Positions 49,314 to 60,900 of a stretch of DNA of 64,000 nt are shown here, piece after piece (within the stretch, counting starts at the first letter, position 1; each line of letters opens with the position of its first letter). The notes beneath the pieces are model-generated. The model was given only the letters and a program-made list of their open reading frames with translations. It was not told where the DNA came from and did no database searches. Source of the stretch: Lepidodermella squamata. Lineage: Eukaryota; Gastrotricha. The stretch covers positions 2,294,001 to 2,358,000 of the forward strand of contig JBLDXI010000010.1 of the NCBI GenBank assembly GCA_047495785.1, read 5' to 3'. The translations under genes were made by a program, and so were the position numbers.

Positions 49314-50673
49314 TGGCACGCGGCCACAAATTTAGCGATAATAATATATTTAGAAGAAATAATATTTTCTGTGTTTGATATCTTGTGCGTTTTTTGCTGT
49401 TTTTTGTGGATTGTAACACGAAATTTTTCATATTCAAGCGGAAACTTGCGAAATTTTGCCTATAATTTCTGGTCGGAAAACTGAATTATATAAAGTTAGG
49501 GACGACATTTTAGTATTTAATGGCCAAGTTTTGGGGATAAAAAAAATATTTCATCATGGATTATACTCCGAAAATTGCGCCTTGCTGAAATTCCTTATCG
49601 AAAACTCCTGAATATGTTCCTCCAAAGTTGAGAGGCTCAAGTTTTTTTTCAGATTATTTTGAATTTAAAATCATGATTTCTGACATTTATTTGGAACTAA
49701 ATTTTCTTGGTTTTTCCGGGCGCAAAATTAAGAAAGGTTAGGAAAAGAAGTTCATATATTTTCCGAGTCCAAAAAGTTTTGAATTTTCATTTATTGGATA
49801 GATGATCAAAATCAGGAATTTCAATGAATCTAAATGAAATTGAAACCCCCGAAATTTCGGCATTGTTCGCTATTGTTTCCGCTTGATTTGACGGGATTTC
49901 ACGATTGCGACATTTTTGAGCGATAACGCGACAAGTTTAACGTGACTGAGAGCCCTGAGTACTTCTGAATGTGATGCAAAAGATATGTTGATAAAATGGT
50001 TGTACTGCTAAATGCCTTGTATTTAATCTATATATTCTAATTTATTCTTGCATTGTTGTGCTGTCGTGAAACGAAAACTGCTTGACGTAGCTTTGCTGCC
50101 TATCATTATTATTGTTTATACTCACGACTTACGTTTTTTCCGCGTCTTTTCAATCGAAAAACCGGCAAAATATCTTTTTTGATGCAAAATATACTCGGCG
50201 AAATATTGAAATATTGTGACAACTCTGCATATTGTGCTCATTTTTGCTCCCGTAGCCTTTCCAACTCGAATTTCGGTTCTCTTAATAGTAAAAAACTTCG
50301 CGTTGTGAGTGAAAACTTTCGAAAAATTGATAATCTATTATTATTATATGACGAATTCTTCTTCAACTTCGGATCTATGATGTGATGAGTGATCGTGTTT
50401 TTCTGAATGAGATTTCCAAGGCGTTGGCTAATTTTTCTGCTGATGTTCATCGAATCCTTATTAGCTGTGTCGTATGTCACGCGTTTTCTCTCTGCAACCA
50501 GTGGATCTTGATACTAACTGCGTGTTTCAGTTGTCAGAATAAAAAACCGTGGGAAGATGAAAAATAAAAATGCGCTAGTGATATGATAAGCCGATGCATT
50601 TTTTCGTGGAAATTAGCCGGTTCCGAGTAATTAATAGTGACCCTGCTAAATTTAGACGTGGCAGTAGTGCGTT
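49314..50673. other. Spacer between DUF288-C and the small secreted-protein gene
   Basis: About 1.4 kb of AT-rich DNA with only short shadow ORFs. It should include the 3' untranslated region of copy C. The far end grades into the promoter region listed next. Confidence 0.5.
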
Positions 50674-50708
50674 TGACGTCACGCCACCTGTCATGAGTCA
50701 TTACTCAT
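50674..50708. promoter_or_regulatory. CRE plus AP-1-like cluster upstream of the secreted-protein gene
   Basis: A full palindromic CRE (TGACGTCA, 50674-50681) lies 12 bp from TGAGTCA (50694-50700), which itself is half of the inverted repeat ATGAGTCATTACTCAT. A CACCTG E-box lies between them. A TTAAAAAG TATA-like word follows at about 50768. The cluster sits 130-155 bp before the ATG, a plausible promoter position. Function is inferred from motifs. Confidence 0.45.
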
Positions 50709-50829
50709 CTCGAGTCCGCGCGGCTGCCGTGTCCGTAATTTCGCAGGGGTGTTTCATGCGTTCGTTCTCTTAAAAAGTACCTACGCGAATTTGAAACACG
50801 CCTAGTCGGTTTTTTCACTTCAAATTAGC

Positions 50830-51567
50830 ATGCTAAAATCGGCATTTTTTGTCGCCATCCTGCTGCTGTTCGTAGCTGTGATGGCGCTCGAAGCTGCCAA
50901 ACCAGGTGATCGCCGTCAGAAATCACCCATCGATATGGCCTTGAAAGCAGCGAAAAATCGCAAATTCTCCACGCAAAGTTGGTTGCTAACCTCTTTTTAC
51001 ATTTACACTTGAAATTAAAAAATGTAGCAGTCATATTGAGTAAATTTCCCAACTTCATTCAAATCTTGCGATTTGCCAATAACCTTTTTCAAGGTCAAAT
51101 TATCGTGTTTTCAGTTTGAATTTAAGTTTCAAAATCCGGCATATTTTTTCAAATTTCGAATAAAACCGAAATCACACATTTGTAGATCGAAAATTATTTA
51201 TTTTCTGAAAATTTTCTCGAACTTCGCCAATCAACCAATACAGTCACATATTTAGTTTCCGAAGTGAATTTTTGAAATTGAAAGGAAACTTTTATTTTCT
51301 TCAGCGATTTTGCGTCGAATAAAGAAGCTGCTAGCGAATCCGTCCCGACTTCACGCCAATGAGTTGGCGATTGTTTATCGAGCTCTCGAGAAGGCCATGA
51401 CTCAGATGGCACTGGCGAAGCACCGCCGTCGGCTCGAGCGGTGTTTCCAGCAGGTGGGCGGGCCATTGGCACGAACTATACCCATGCTGACACGAATTTG
51501 CCACCGAGTAGCGGCTAAAGAACTTGCGTCATCGTCATCCTTGGTTCAAATCAAGTCATCAGGCTAG
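50830..51567 (+). CDS. Small secreted protein, two exons
   Basis: Exons 50830-50977 and 51305-51567 join in phase 1 to give about 136 residues. The N-terminus MLKSAFFVAILLLFVAVMA is a strong signal peptide, with likely cleavage after the Ala-rich LEAA region. The mature part is basic and helical (IDMALKAAKNRK, ILRRIKKLLANP, LAIVYRALEKAM). It has only two Cys (CFQQ and RICHRV) and several dibasic sites such as RR and KK. It could be a secreted peptide or antimicrobial-like factor, but I recognise no family. An AATAAA at 51625-51630 lies 58 bp after the stop, which supports the 3' end. Confidence 0.7.
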
Positions 51568-52996
51568 AATCGACCTCGATATTTTGTCCTCTATCTGTTG
51601 TCTTGTTTTATGTCGCAAATTTTTAATAAAATATTTTATCCCAAATTTAATTGAAAAGCGCATTTTCTCCTAATCATCATAGAACAAAGATCTAAACCAC
51701 TAGGATCAAGCCAAGTCACTCTGAAAATAATCTCTCGTATGGGCATTGTTTCCAGTTTATTTACAATTGACCACCTGGGAATGTTAATTCTTCCCTCGAA
51801 AGGACATTCACTCATTGCCATAAATAATGAATCCGTTCCTATTAACACGTGATTGATAGCTGGGACGACTACAGGAGGAGGAAATCAGCTCGGAATCTAG
51901 AATCAGAATTCAGAAGCCTTGATCATTTAGAATCAAAAACTAATTCGCGGAAAATCTCTGTACTTTCGATCGGACGCTTGGAAAACGATATGTTCATTTG
52001 TAACTCGATTAAACTGTGTTGAAACGTGAAAGGGAACGAGGAACGTAAGGACATCATATCGCTTTGATATCCACAAAATCTAGCCGCTGAGGTCATTGCT
52101 GCGTAATTTTCACATGTTCTCACTTGGTGCATATTTTTAATCGGCAGCCTCAGTGCGAGTACAACAAATCGGTGACAGTCGACCTCGAAAAATCCCGCAG
52201 ATTCACCTGGCTTTCCTATGAGTAGGACAAGTCTTTAGCAATATTGAAAAAATTAAACGTTTCTGTCCGTGACTCGCGGATTGACCCATAAAAGGCTAAA
52301 CGGATTGTTAGTCCTATCTTAGAGTCATGACAAGCGTGAATGACCTGGTAGTTTGGGCTACGAATTGTTTAAAGAACTCAAATTGCGTTCATTTTTTCAC
52401 TCTGCGACTAAGATTTATTCTCCTGCTCGTCAGGATAGCCTTAAACCTGGTACGAAAACCCACGAGTCGTTGTAGCCCTATTCGTAAATGCCCTACCCCC
52501 TCCCTCGACTTTCCGAAAAACCTGGTTAGTTCATTTCTCGAACTGTCGGTCCCATTCGAGCGGCTTGTATGCTTTTGACAAAATACAAAATTAACCAACA
52601 GCTGAAGCTTCAATATCCAACCACGCCTAAGGCCGCATTTCGATGCGTTAAGTTGCTGGGGTGCAAATTTTTTGTCATGGAAATTTCGCCAAACTGAAAG
52701 GTTAAAAAGAGCCGAGACTGAACTGACAGATAAAGAATACGCTTCAGTGAGCTAATTCGCCCATCCGCTCGCCTAGAACTTGAGGCGCGTCCGATGCCGC
52801 TAGCCCTACCTGCAATCTTCATTATATTCATGATAGTACCCACGCAAAGGTGGGTACGTTGCCCATTAGCCAACGGCACATTTCCAATTTCCAATTAATT
52901 CTACTGCATAAGTCTGGCGGCAAACACCTTGAACCTTCGCTGAATGAAAGAAATTGGTAACAAATCCTTAATAATAAAAAATTCAAAAAATGGCGT
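51568..52996. other. Convergent spacer before MAT1
   Basis: It includes the AATAAA of the secreted-protein gene (51625-51630). The rest, about 1.3 kb, has short ORFs on both strands, none with recognisable protein features. Confidence 0.5.
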
Positions 52997-53002
52997 TTTA
53001 TT
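52997..53002 (-). terminator. Poly(A) signal of MAT1
   Basis: AATAAA on the minus strand, about 29 bp beyond the MAT1 stop codon. Confidence 0.6.
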
Positions 53003-53030
53003 TTGACATTTTTACTAAAAAACGGAAAGA

Positions 53031-54131
53031 TCAATAGACGTGAACGAAGAGACCATTGAACGCCTCGTTGAGCATGCGCCGAGCCGCCAGCGCCATCGAA
53101 TAGCCGCCGGCGCGTTCGTGCGCGTGACTCGGCCGCAACGCCCCGACGTAGTCTGCAAGCGCGTCCAACTCGCTGGTCTCGAGCAGCATCGCCAGACCCA
53201 CCGTGTCGATCTTCGGCCGCGCCCTCGCCGACGCCAACAACTCAACCGCCGATATCTGCGTCGCCTCGGCCTGCGCCCGTTTCGCCATGGCCGCCTCCAA
53301 CTCGGCCGTGGTCATCGCAGTTCGCGCTTTCTCGTTCGCCTTCTCCTTCGCCACCTGCAAATGCGACTCGATAATCTCCTCAGCCGTCGCGTTCGACGTG
53401 ATCAGCTCTTCGATCAACGCCTCGCGGTCGCTTTGCAGGCGCCGCTTTTCGGCCAGCCGCTCAGCTGTCGACGCTTCGGTGAGTTTACGGTTCCGCTCCG
53501 TTTCCTCCGCGATGAGACTCTCCAAAATCTCTTCATCTTTCGATTTCTTGAACTTGTTCCGCTTTATCGTGTCCTTGTTTTCGCGTTTGTAACGCTCGAT
53601 CATTTCTTTCGTCTCTTTCACGTCGACATTGTTCGCTAGATTGAAAACTACAACGACATTAAGTTACGAGAATTACAGGGACAGTTGAACTCACTCATGG
53701 TTTCGATCATTTCCAAGTAGTCATTGTACTCGTCCGGGTTTTCGAAATCGTCCTCTCGTTTATTGAAGCTGGAAAATAGCAATTTAACAGTCGCACCCAA
53801 ATGAATGAACTAAAAGCGTACTCTTTCGTGATTCGCCGCCTAATTTCCAGCTCTTTTTCAACGTAGGCGTCATCGAACAGCCGCAGGCGAAAATCGGCTC
53901 GTTTTAGTGGCAGGTTGCATTCTGGACAGGCGGCTGAACCGCGCACAAACATCATCTCGACGCAGTTTTTGCACAAAGGATGGCCGCAAATCTTAAATTT
54001 CAAACGAACAATAGAAAGGCAGAGAAATCGAAGAAAATGTGACTAACATTGACTAGCAAGGTCAAGTTGGGATCTTTCAGCTTTGTGGCCAGGCATTTCG
54101 GACACTGCGCGTCTTCGTCGTAGAAACTCAT
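53031..54131 (-). CDS. MNAT1: CDK-activating kinase assembly factor MAT1
   Basis: Four minus-strand exons, 54131-54048, 53991-53822, 53768-53695 and 53635-53031, give about 310 residues, essentially the human length (309). The N-terminal C3HC4 RING is intact: CPKCLATKLKDP, CGHPLCKNCV, FVRGSAACPEC. It is followed by the MAT1 signatures DDAYVEKELEIRRRI and FNKREDDFENPDEYNDYLE. A long Glu/Lys/Ala-rich coiled coil spans about 105-230, and the hydrophobic C-terminus ends RMLNEAFNGLFVHVY. MAT1 binds CDK7 and cyclin H to form the CAK module of TFIIH, acting in transcription initiation, nucleotide excision repair and cell-cycle control. Nothing unusual was seen. Confidence 0.93.
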
Positions 54132-54534
54132 TATAATACTGATAAAAATACTAAAATTTAAAATAACAGAATTCAAGGTAAAACTGTATCACAAATGCAC
54201 GAAATCGGAATAAATTTCAACGTTCTTAAAATTACGCCAAGTCCTCTTTGATAGCAAATTGTCTTATTAATATGCTTCGCGTGCGAATCAACCATTGCCG
54301 ATCTCCATGATCACTACGGTCTCTATTCCCACGTAATTCTATTCATTCACACCTTATTCAACGAAATATTTGCCTTCGCCTTCAGTTGCTGATCCTGAAA
54401 CTATTCGTAGGATTCGTAGAAACTCATCAGTATTCACTTCGAGATCAGGCCTCAAATACTCAAAGTACTCAAAGTACCCCCTATTTCAAACTTCTTGTAT
54501 TTCGAATGTTTAGAGCGTGAATTCAGTTTCCTAA

Positions 54535-54720
54535 TGTGATAACGTTAACGACGCGCCAAAACAACCACTTAAATGACTCGTTCGATCGTACTTCTAGTCG
54601 CCTATGATGAAGTACGTTAGGCCTTTTGAGAACCGATTTTTTTTATCTATCGAACGTACTTTCCTCATAAAATCTAAAAATAGTAAAGTGGTTGTTTTGG
54701 CGCGTAGCTAACGCTATCAT
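54535..54720. repeat. 186-bp foldback element
   Basis: ACGCGCCAAAACAACCACTT at 54551-54570 occurs as an exact inverted copy at 54686-54705, and the arms extend outward with weaker pairing (AACGTTAACG against AGCGTTAGCT). The centre holds further short inverted words (TCGATCGTACTT / TATCGAACGTACTT). It is probably a small MITE or a snapback DNA element. Confidence 0.7.
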
Positions 54721-54942
54721 CTCTCATTGACTTGCCTCTGGAAGATTACTGATAAATTTATATCTTTCCACCTTAGATAGTTGTTTATACAAATACCACC
54801 GAAGGATGTCCAGCTCGTAACAAATTGCTAACCATGATCGTTCACAGGTTATTGGCCCAACGATGCCCGCCATTTTAATACCTCCTGAGATTAATCCCAT
54901 CGAGGGTGATTTTGCCCCCAGGGTGCATTTACAGATTATCTT

Positions 54943-55350
54943 ATGCACCTGCAAACCATTATGGCTAAACACTTGACACAAGACACGTTTACTAGCGGCG
55001 GTACTGCCTCGAAGGCTGCTTGGGGCCACCGTGATTCGTCGGTAAAATTACTGATGGTTCGTCGTGTGGCGTCTGAGCTCCATCATCTCATATTCCCTAC
55101 GGCTACGGCTGCGGCACAGTCGGAAGCGTTGAATGCTTTCTTCGGCACCCCATCCGTGGCTAGAAAGGACCGAGCTATCGAGTCATTGCAGATGACCCAG
55201 AGTCAGTTTACTCCGGATGACTATGTCTGTGCCATCGTCAGGCTTCAACGAAGGCCGGCTGGATCACGGACGATGTTTCCCTGTCATGTGTCTTCCAACG
55301 TGACTAGCCAAGTATCTATGCCGAGTTTAGAAACTCTCAACTTAAGCTAA
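54943..55350 (+). other. Unassigned 135-codon ORF
   Basis: A plus-strand frame starting MHLQTIMAKHLTQDTF, with mixed composition and no signal peptide or known motif. It is isolated, and neighbouring frames do not extend it. It may be decayed mobile-element sequence or chance. Confidence 0.25.
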
Positions 55351-55586
55351 CGGCCTTGACGCTAACTGCTGCCATTGACGCTTTCCGGACGGAGACGCGT
55401 CCGGACGGAGACGGAGCGCTTTGCATCTAGCTCATGCAGTTGACGAAGCCGCTCATGGACGTGGTCGGAGTCGGCCAATTTTCAATTCAGCTACTACAAC
55501 TGTGGGTGTATTACTGCGTTGCTAGCTGATTCCACTTCAGACTTCGGCTATGCCCGTTCAAGCAATCTGTCGAACGCGGATCATTA

Positions 55587-55985
55587 ATGTGGATAGCTTT
55601 GGCTTCACCCCTGGCTTTTTTAGTCCCCAAAGCCACTACTAAATCGAAGACCTTAGAAGAGCACATTAAATCGCTCAATCCCAGGAACTTTTATGGTGCC
55701 GGATCGGGTCGTGATCAGGTCACGCTCTCCATTGCCAGCGACCGCGGATCGATCATCGGCGGACCATCCAAGAAACAGAAGCGCATCGTTGAATCTTCAG
55801 ATGGCGAGGATGAGAAAGAAGAAACGCCGCCGGTTACTCCTAAAAGAAAGCTTCCAGTCGCCCCGAGCTCGGCCGCCTCAACAAATGAGAAAAATCCGCT
55901 AAGCTCAAAAAGCCTCAGCGGTAAAAAGCGTATGAGAGTGGAGACGCAGGCTTGGATCTGGCTTCAAAAAGACTTGGAATGGTAA
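55587..55985 (+). pseudogene. Orphan fragment resembling the N-terminal region of RFC1
   Basis: A plus-strand frame reads LEEHIKSLNPRNFYGAGSG..., followed by KKQKRIVESSDGEDEKEE and TPPVTPKRKLP. The mix of a short PCNA-box-like/FYG motif with acidic Ser-Asp-Glu and basic Lys-Arg stretches recalls the disordered N-terminus of replication factor C large subunit. A T-rich tract ending in AG (about 55612-55621) precedes it like a splice acceptor, and GGTAAAA at about 55919 could be a donor. No BRCT or AAA domain follows within the window, so it may be a captured or duplicated exon. The resemblance is low-complexity and tentative. Confidence 0.3.
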
Positions 55986-56343
55986 TCAAAATTGGTCTTT
56001 CTGAAAAGCCAGCCTAACGAAGTCAGCAGTCGTTTCAAGTGAAGATTTGCTCACCAGTATCCGAACAAAAACGTCAACGAGTCTACAACAACATTATTCC
56101 TTGCAGAAGACTACAAAAGATCGTGAAGATCTGCAACTATTTACCAGCCTATTGCTTTCAAATATTGGATGCGTGTGATTGCCTAATTCTAAACCTTTTC
56201 TTTCTCTTATAAATTGACAAGGCTGAACATGTTTGGTAAATAATAATAGTAATACAGCGCTCTTTTTGGCTTAAATTTGGGATATAAATCCATCTTAGTG
56301 GCGCAGAAAACATTCAAAAATTTCACTTTGTCGAAGAAGCGAC

Positions 56344-56364
56344 TTTCGATTTCGATTTCGATTT
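56344..56364. repeat. (TTTCGA)n microsatellite
   Basis: About three and a half TTTCGA units in the TM2D2 3' flank, the same hexamer as at 37009-37034. Confidence 0.75.
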
Positions 56365-56368
56365 TATT
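56363..56368 (-). terminator. Poly(A) signal of TM2D2
   Basis: AATAAA on the minus strand about 80 bp beyond the TM2D2 stop. Confidence 0.5.
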
Positions 56369-56447
56369 CTTTGACAAGATTTGTATGCGGTATGAAAGAA
56401 CATTGAAAAACAAGATGATAGAATAAACAAAAAACGCAAGATTCAAC

Positions 56448-57514
56448 CTAGTAGTAAGTCGCCCAGCCGGAACCGTCACGCGGCACCAGCTGCCCAGCCG
56501 CTAGCAGGATGATGTCGACCAGCCACCAGATGCCGAATCCGCCCAGTGTCAGTAGTTTGCCGACCCCGGTTTCGGTGTGGCCCAGCGCGAACCGGTCGAC
56601 CCCGAAAAAGCCGAGAAACACCGAGTAGAGCAGGACGGTGAGGAAGTAGTGCTCGCCGGGGCGTTGGTCGCACGGCGCATCTGTGCGCTGGAACCGCCGC
56701 TCGCCGTAGCACATGACGCCGTCGAGCACGGTGCACGTGGGGGCGAGGTGCAGGGGCAGCAAGGCGCCGATGTTGTTGGCATTCCACTGCTGACAACTCG
56801 CGATGTAATCGTCCGAGCCGGCTAGGAATAGCGGTCCTAAATTTCATCAGTAAAAATGAATTTTACGCTGCATCAAATCGAAGTAACTTGATTTTCCTAA
56901 ACCGCCGAAATTCAAAATTTTTCGAATAATTAAAAAATCACAAATTTAAAAAATTGAACAAGTTTCTGCAACGATTTTTTTCAAATTTCTGATTTAATTT
57001 CTCAGCTCAAATTCAGCTACAAATTTAGCAAAATTTTTCGGAATTTTCGAAAATAAAAATAAATTATAAGGAAATTAAATTACGATTTCCTTTACCTTCT
57101 TATGACTTTAAAAACATGACAAAATATGATTGAAGACCAAAATTCAAATGACTCATAGTTTGCGGTGAAATTTAGTCCAACTGCAAAACATTCTGAATTG
57201 AATTTGTAATTACCTGAAGCTGTAGTAGTTGAAGATGCGTTGTTGGCTTGACCTTGCTGGGCATTGTTAGCCGGCGAATCAAAGCCGCAGGTGACGAATT
57301 CATCGGGTAGAAATTCGCAGCGAACGAGGGCCGAATTCGGGTTGTAACTCGCCGCGTCGATCATGGCTGATAGGTTTTCGAAGTCGAAGTCAGGCGGTTC
57401 CTTCGTTGGGAACATGATGTTGAGGCCGCTCTCCATGTAGGCCAGGTCGTGCGGAAGCCATTGCTCGGCTCGCGTCACTGCGGCCAAAACGGCCACTAGC
57501 AACAGCAAACTCAT
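56448..57514 (-). CDS. TM2D2: TM2 domain-containing protein 2
   Basis: Two minus-strand exons, 57514-57214 and 56836-56448, give about 229 residues. The start [16 protein letters not shown] is a signal peptide (an in-frame ATG 87 bp upstream at 57601 is a less likely start). The ectodomain has paired Cys motifs ([34 protein letters not shown]) and an Asn/Ser/Thr-rich linker. The TM2 domain follows, with two membrane helices separated by the [17 protein letters not shown] loop, where DRF is the family signature, and then [14 protein letters not shown]. The C-terminal [11 protein letters not shown] matches the conserved PSDGSNWCTYY of TM2D2. TM2D proteins have been linked to Notch signalling and phagocytosis in flies and to the Alzheimer's-associated TM2D3. 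The normal length argues for a functional gene. Confidence 0.9.
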
Positions 57515-57914
57515 TATTTTCAACACTAAATCATCTAAAAATAATTTGAATTTTTTTAAAATAAATTGAATGACCAATAGGTAATGTACAATAACCTGCA
57601 AAAATAGTGTTTAATTAGCTATTGATCAGTTTATTTCCCTTTTTTGAATAGTCCAGCCGATAATTCTCTGAAAATCGGGCCAAATTCGAATTTTTCTCAA
57701 TCCCTTATTTTCTCAATCAAACTGCTATTGGTAATTCCATCATAATTGCCTGAGAGTTTTTGAATTTTCTATCATTGAATAAATGGAGATTTGGAGGTCG
57801 AAGTTATACGAATTCGAGGATTTTCAAAGCATCGAATTTTTATTTTCAAAAAATTGTATATTATAAAAAACCAAATCGAGGATAAACGAAGAGATGACTT
57901 TAGTTCGAAATCAC
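57515..57914. other. 400-bp spacer between CLP1 and TM2D2
   Basis: AT-rich. It contains the minus-strand AATAAA of CLP1 at 57839-57844, 71 bp beyond its stop, and presumably the TM2D2 promoter. Nothing else is seen. Confidence 0.5.
57839..57844 (-). terminator. Poly(A) signal of CLP1
   Basis: AATAAA on the minus strand, 71 bp beyond the CLP1 stop codon. Confidence 0.5.
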
Positions 57915-60900
57915 TCAAAATCCGCGTTCGATGAAAGCGTGTTCCGTGAGCAGTAAAATCGTACTCGGGTGGTTGGGCAGTGGGCGGGCGGATGGCGCTA
58001 AGACGGTCATCATTTTTCGAGTGTCATCGACTGCGGTTGCCACGCAAAAGCCGAGTAGCGGCGATGCGACGACTTCGTCCTCTTCCGTGGCCTGAGAAAC
58101 CGCGAGAAGGCGGTGGAGGAGGGTGGTTGAGGACGGGGCGACTGGCACGAGGCTGGTCGAGCGGTCTTCGACGCGCAGGCCGATGGGCAGGCACGAGTCG
58201 GGCACCGGCGCTTCGAAGCCGATTTTGAACACCGTCACATCGCTGAACCGCACGTCGAATACCTAAAAAATTGAAGAATCAACAAGTTAAAGGAAAGAAA
58301 TTGACTTGAAATTTTGGGAAGATCCGTGTTCGAAAAACCATCCCTCTTAGTCTCATAGCTGTACTTATGCATGAAATTTCGACTTCCCCTTTGAACCTTT
58401 ATCTTCACGCTGAACTGCTGATTCGCGTGATTTGAGGTCTAAAATCATTCGTCGCCTCGAATTAGGGGCAACAGGAAGGCTAACTTTTCGCAAACTAGTC
58501 AGGACTTTCGAAGACGGACTTCTCCTTGCGATCAATCTAGTGTTGATGAGCGATCTACCGCGTGATTTATACAACGTGATTGACCGTTAACATGAGGAAA
58601 ACAGAATTTTTAGAACTTATCAGGAAATTTATCAATTATATTGATCAAACAAGTCAGTAGCGCTACACGCTTGAATAGCTACGGACACGGACCATGGTTC
58701 ATTTTCACGATCCAAATTGAGTGATCAAAACATTATCGATTTTCAGGAGAAAAACATCGAAAAAAATAGCAAACCTGAGGGAACAAATGACAGGCTGTTA
58801 GCGAGCGTGGAGTTCGATCGCCGTAGAAATATTGCTTGATCCGCACGTCCCGCGTCGCAATTCGCTGCTCTTTCGACCGCGAAACAACGCCGCCCGACTT
58901 GGGCAGTAGCACCACCTTGACATGCGACGGCAACTCGCGCTTCAGTTGCGAACACAGCCGCTCTTGGTCGAGGACTAGCACGACATCGGCGTCGAAGGAC
59001 GTGGCCGCGTGGACCAGGCACTGGTAGCCGTCGGCTCGCACCCAGTTCGACGCCCGCACGATCACGCCGGAGACAGCCGCGTTTTTCGCCGATTTCGTGC
59101 GCAGACTCACAGCTTCGGCTAAATTCGCGATCAGCAGATTGTACAGCTGCGTGTTGGCGCTCGGCGAGTGGTGCCCGAAATTGTACATCAACGGCGCCAT
59201 TTCGCCGTAAGACTCTTCCACGCCAATCTAAGTAGATGAAATTGTCACAAATGAAAATTCGCTGCAAAAAGTATTTTGCTGACGGTTGAAATATAATTCT
59301 TTTGAATAAATTTGAAAATAAATTTAAAAATTTATTGCATTATTTTTGGATTTTTACCGAATTCTTAAACTTCTCAGAAATTAGAAAATTAAATTTCCAA
59401 TCAATTTTCAAGGTCGCCAAATATTCGACGTGAAGGCATCCAGGTCGGTTTTATGTTTTACCTGTCGATCGGCGATGACAGCGCCAATTGTGCACGGCAT
59501 TGAGATTTGGCTGTCACTCGGGTCGAGGTCGACGAAAATCGGCGACCAACCCGACCGAACGGCGTAGTTGACGAGGATGCGGCACAGCGAGGCTTTGCCA
59601 ACGTCAGCCGGACCGGCGACGAACACGCGCGGGCCGCGGATATCCGGCTTTGGCTCTTCTTCTTCCGGCTCAGCGCCATCGCCAGTCGGCGGCTTCGCCT
59701 CTTTCGCTTTTTTAGCCGTCTCAGCCTGGAAAAAATATTGTAAAAAATTACTCGATTTCCCGCAGAAGTTTACATTAATTCAACAAAATATATATATCGA
59801 ATAAATTTAATCGATAAGAATGTAAATGCTAGACTCAAATGAATAGGATAAAGCAATAGGTAAGAGGAATTCTCTGATTGTAAGACCAGTTCAGGTTCAA
59901 ATTTACCAAAAGGGTTCAGCATTTCTTTGGTTTTTGTCTATTGAGAAAATCCGACCTAAAACGTCAGTCCGATCATGAGAATCCTGCTAGGGTTGAAGGA
60001 TCAGTTCTGCCGGATGATGTCTACCCAGACCAGCCATATCTGATATGATTAAGTTCTGCAACTCTCGAACAAACAAGCAAATAAAACATGCTGACATTCT
60101 ACTTTCGAATTTTAGAACGAAAATTGGCGCAATTCTCATCTAAGAAGTCTCACTACACTATGCACCAGATGGTGCTCCTTCGGCGTCGTTGATGTATCCC
60201 TACGCAAGTCTGATGCCATCGATTTATTATAAAGCATTCAAGGGTTCCATACTCGGCGCCTAGCCTCGTAATGTTCTCCAGAATCGAATCAGTTCGTGGG
60301 AATTGCAAGCCTCGATGCAAGCTTTCGAAATTTCTGCCAACGAAGCAAGATGAATAGACCGTGAAAATCCGGTCATGGAAATCTGCCGAAATCCGCTCAA
60401 TGCTCAACGCGATGATGAGCATGGCAACAAAACTAAGACGGAAAAATGCTGCGACTTCTTCCGAAGCCCCTAAATCACCATAGCTCAATTTATCAGCGAT
60501 GAAGGAGGATTCAAAGTTGATGCGGTACAAACCAAACTCGAATACGATGACTTCGATTCGTCTCGCAAAATCAAAGAACTAGCTGCACCCGTGAAACATA
60601 ACTAACTGAGCTTTCGTGCAACAAAAGGGGTCGCCTGGTCTGAGGCATTTCGTCAATCGATTAAACATAGCAGCTCACATGCGAAGTATCCCAAAATGGC
60701 TCCCTTATTTAAGCCCTTCAAGAAAAACTGGGTAGGCGTGTGGCGTAGAATATCTAACCGCAAACGAGGCTTTAATGAAACTCAAGCTACTTAAGCTCAA
60801 AAATCGAGCACAAGGGAGGAAATGATGATATATGAAACTAGCAGCGAGATGGAAAAAACCCTATGGTAACTGATTCAGTAATTATCTGAATTTTTCCTCA

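Larger units (their letters stand above)
54132..56362. other. Divergent/convergent spacer with repeats and orphan fragments
   Basis: About 2.2 kb upstream of MAT1 and downstream of TM2D2. It contains the foldback at 54535-54720, an ORF at 54943-55350 of unknown type, and the RFC1-like fragment at 55587-55985. The remainder shows no feature I can support. Confidence 0.5.

Noticed and set aside
53015-53639. Plus-strand 199-codon frame across the MAT1 coiled-coil exon
   Set aside because: Arg/His/Leu-rich antisense shadow of MAT1; the minus frame matches MAT1 along its whole length.
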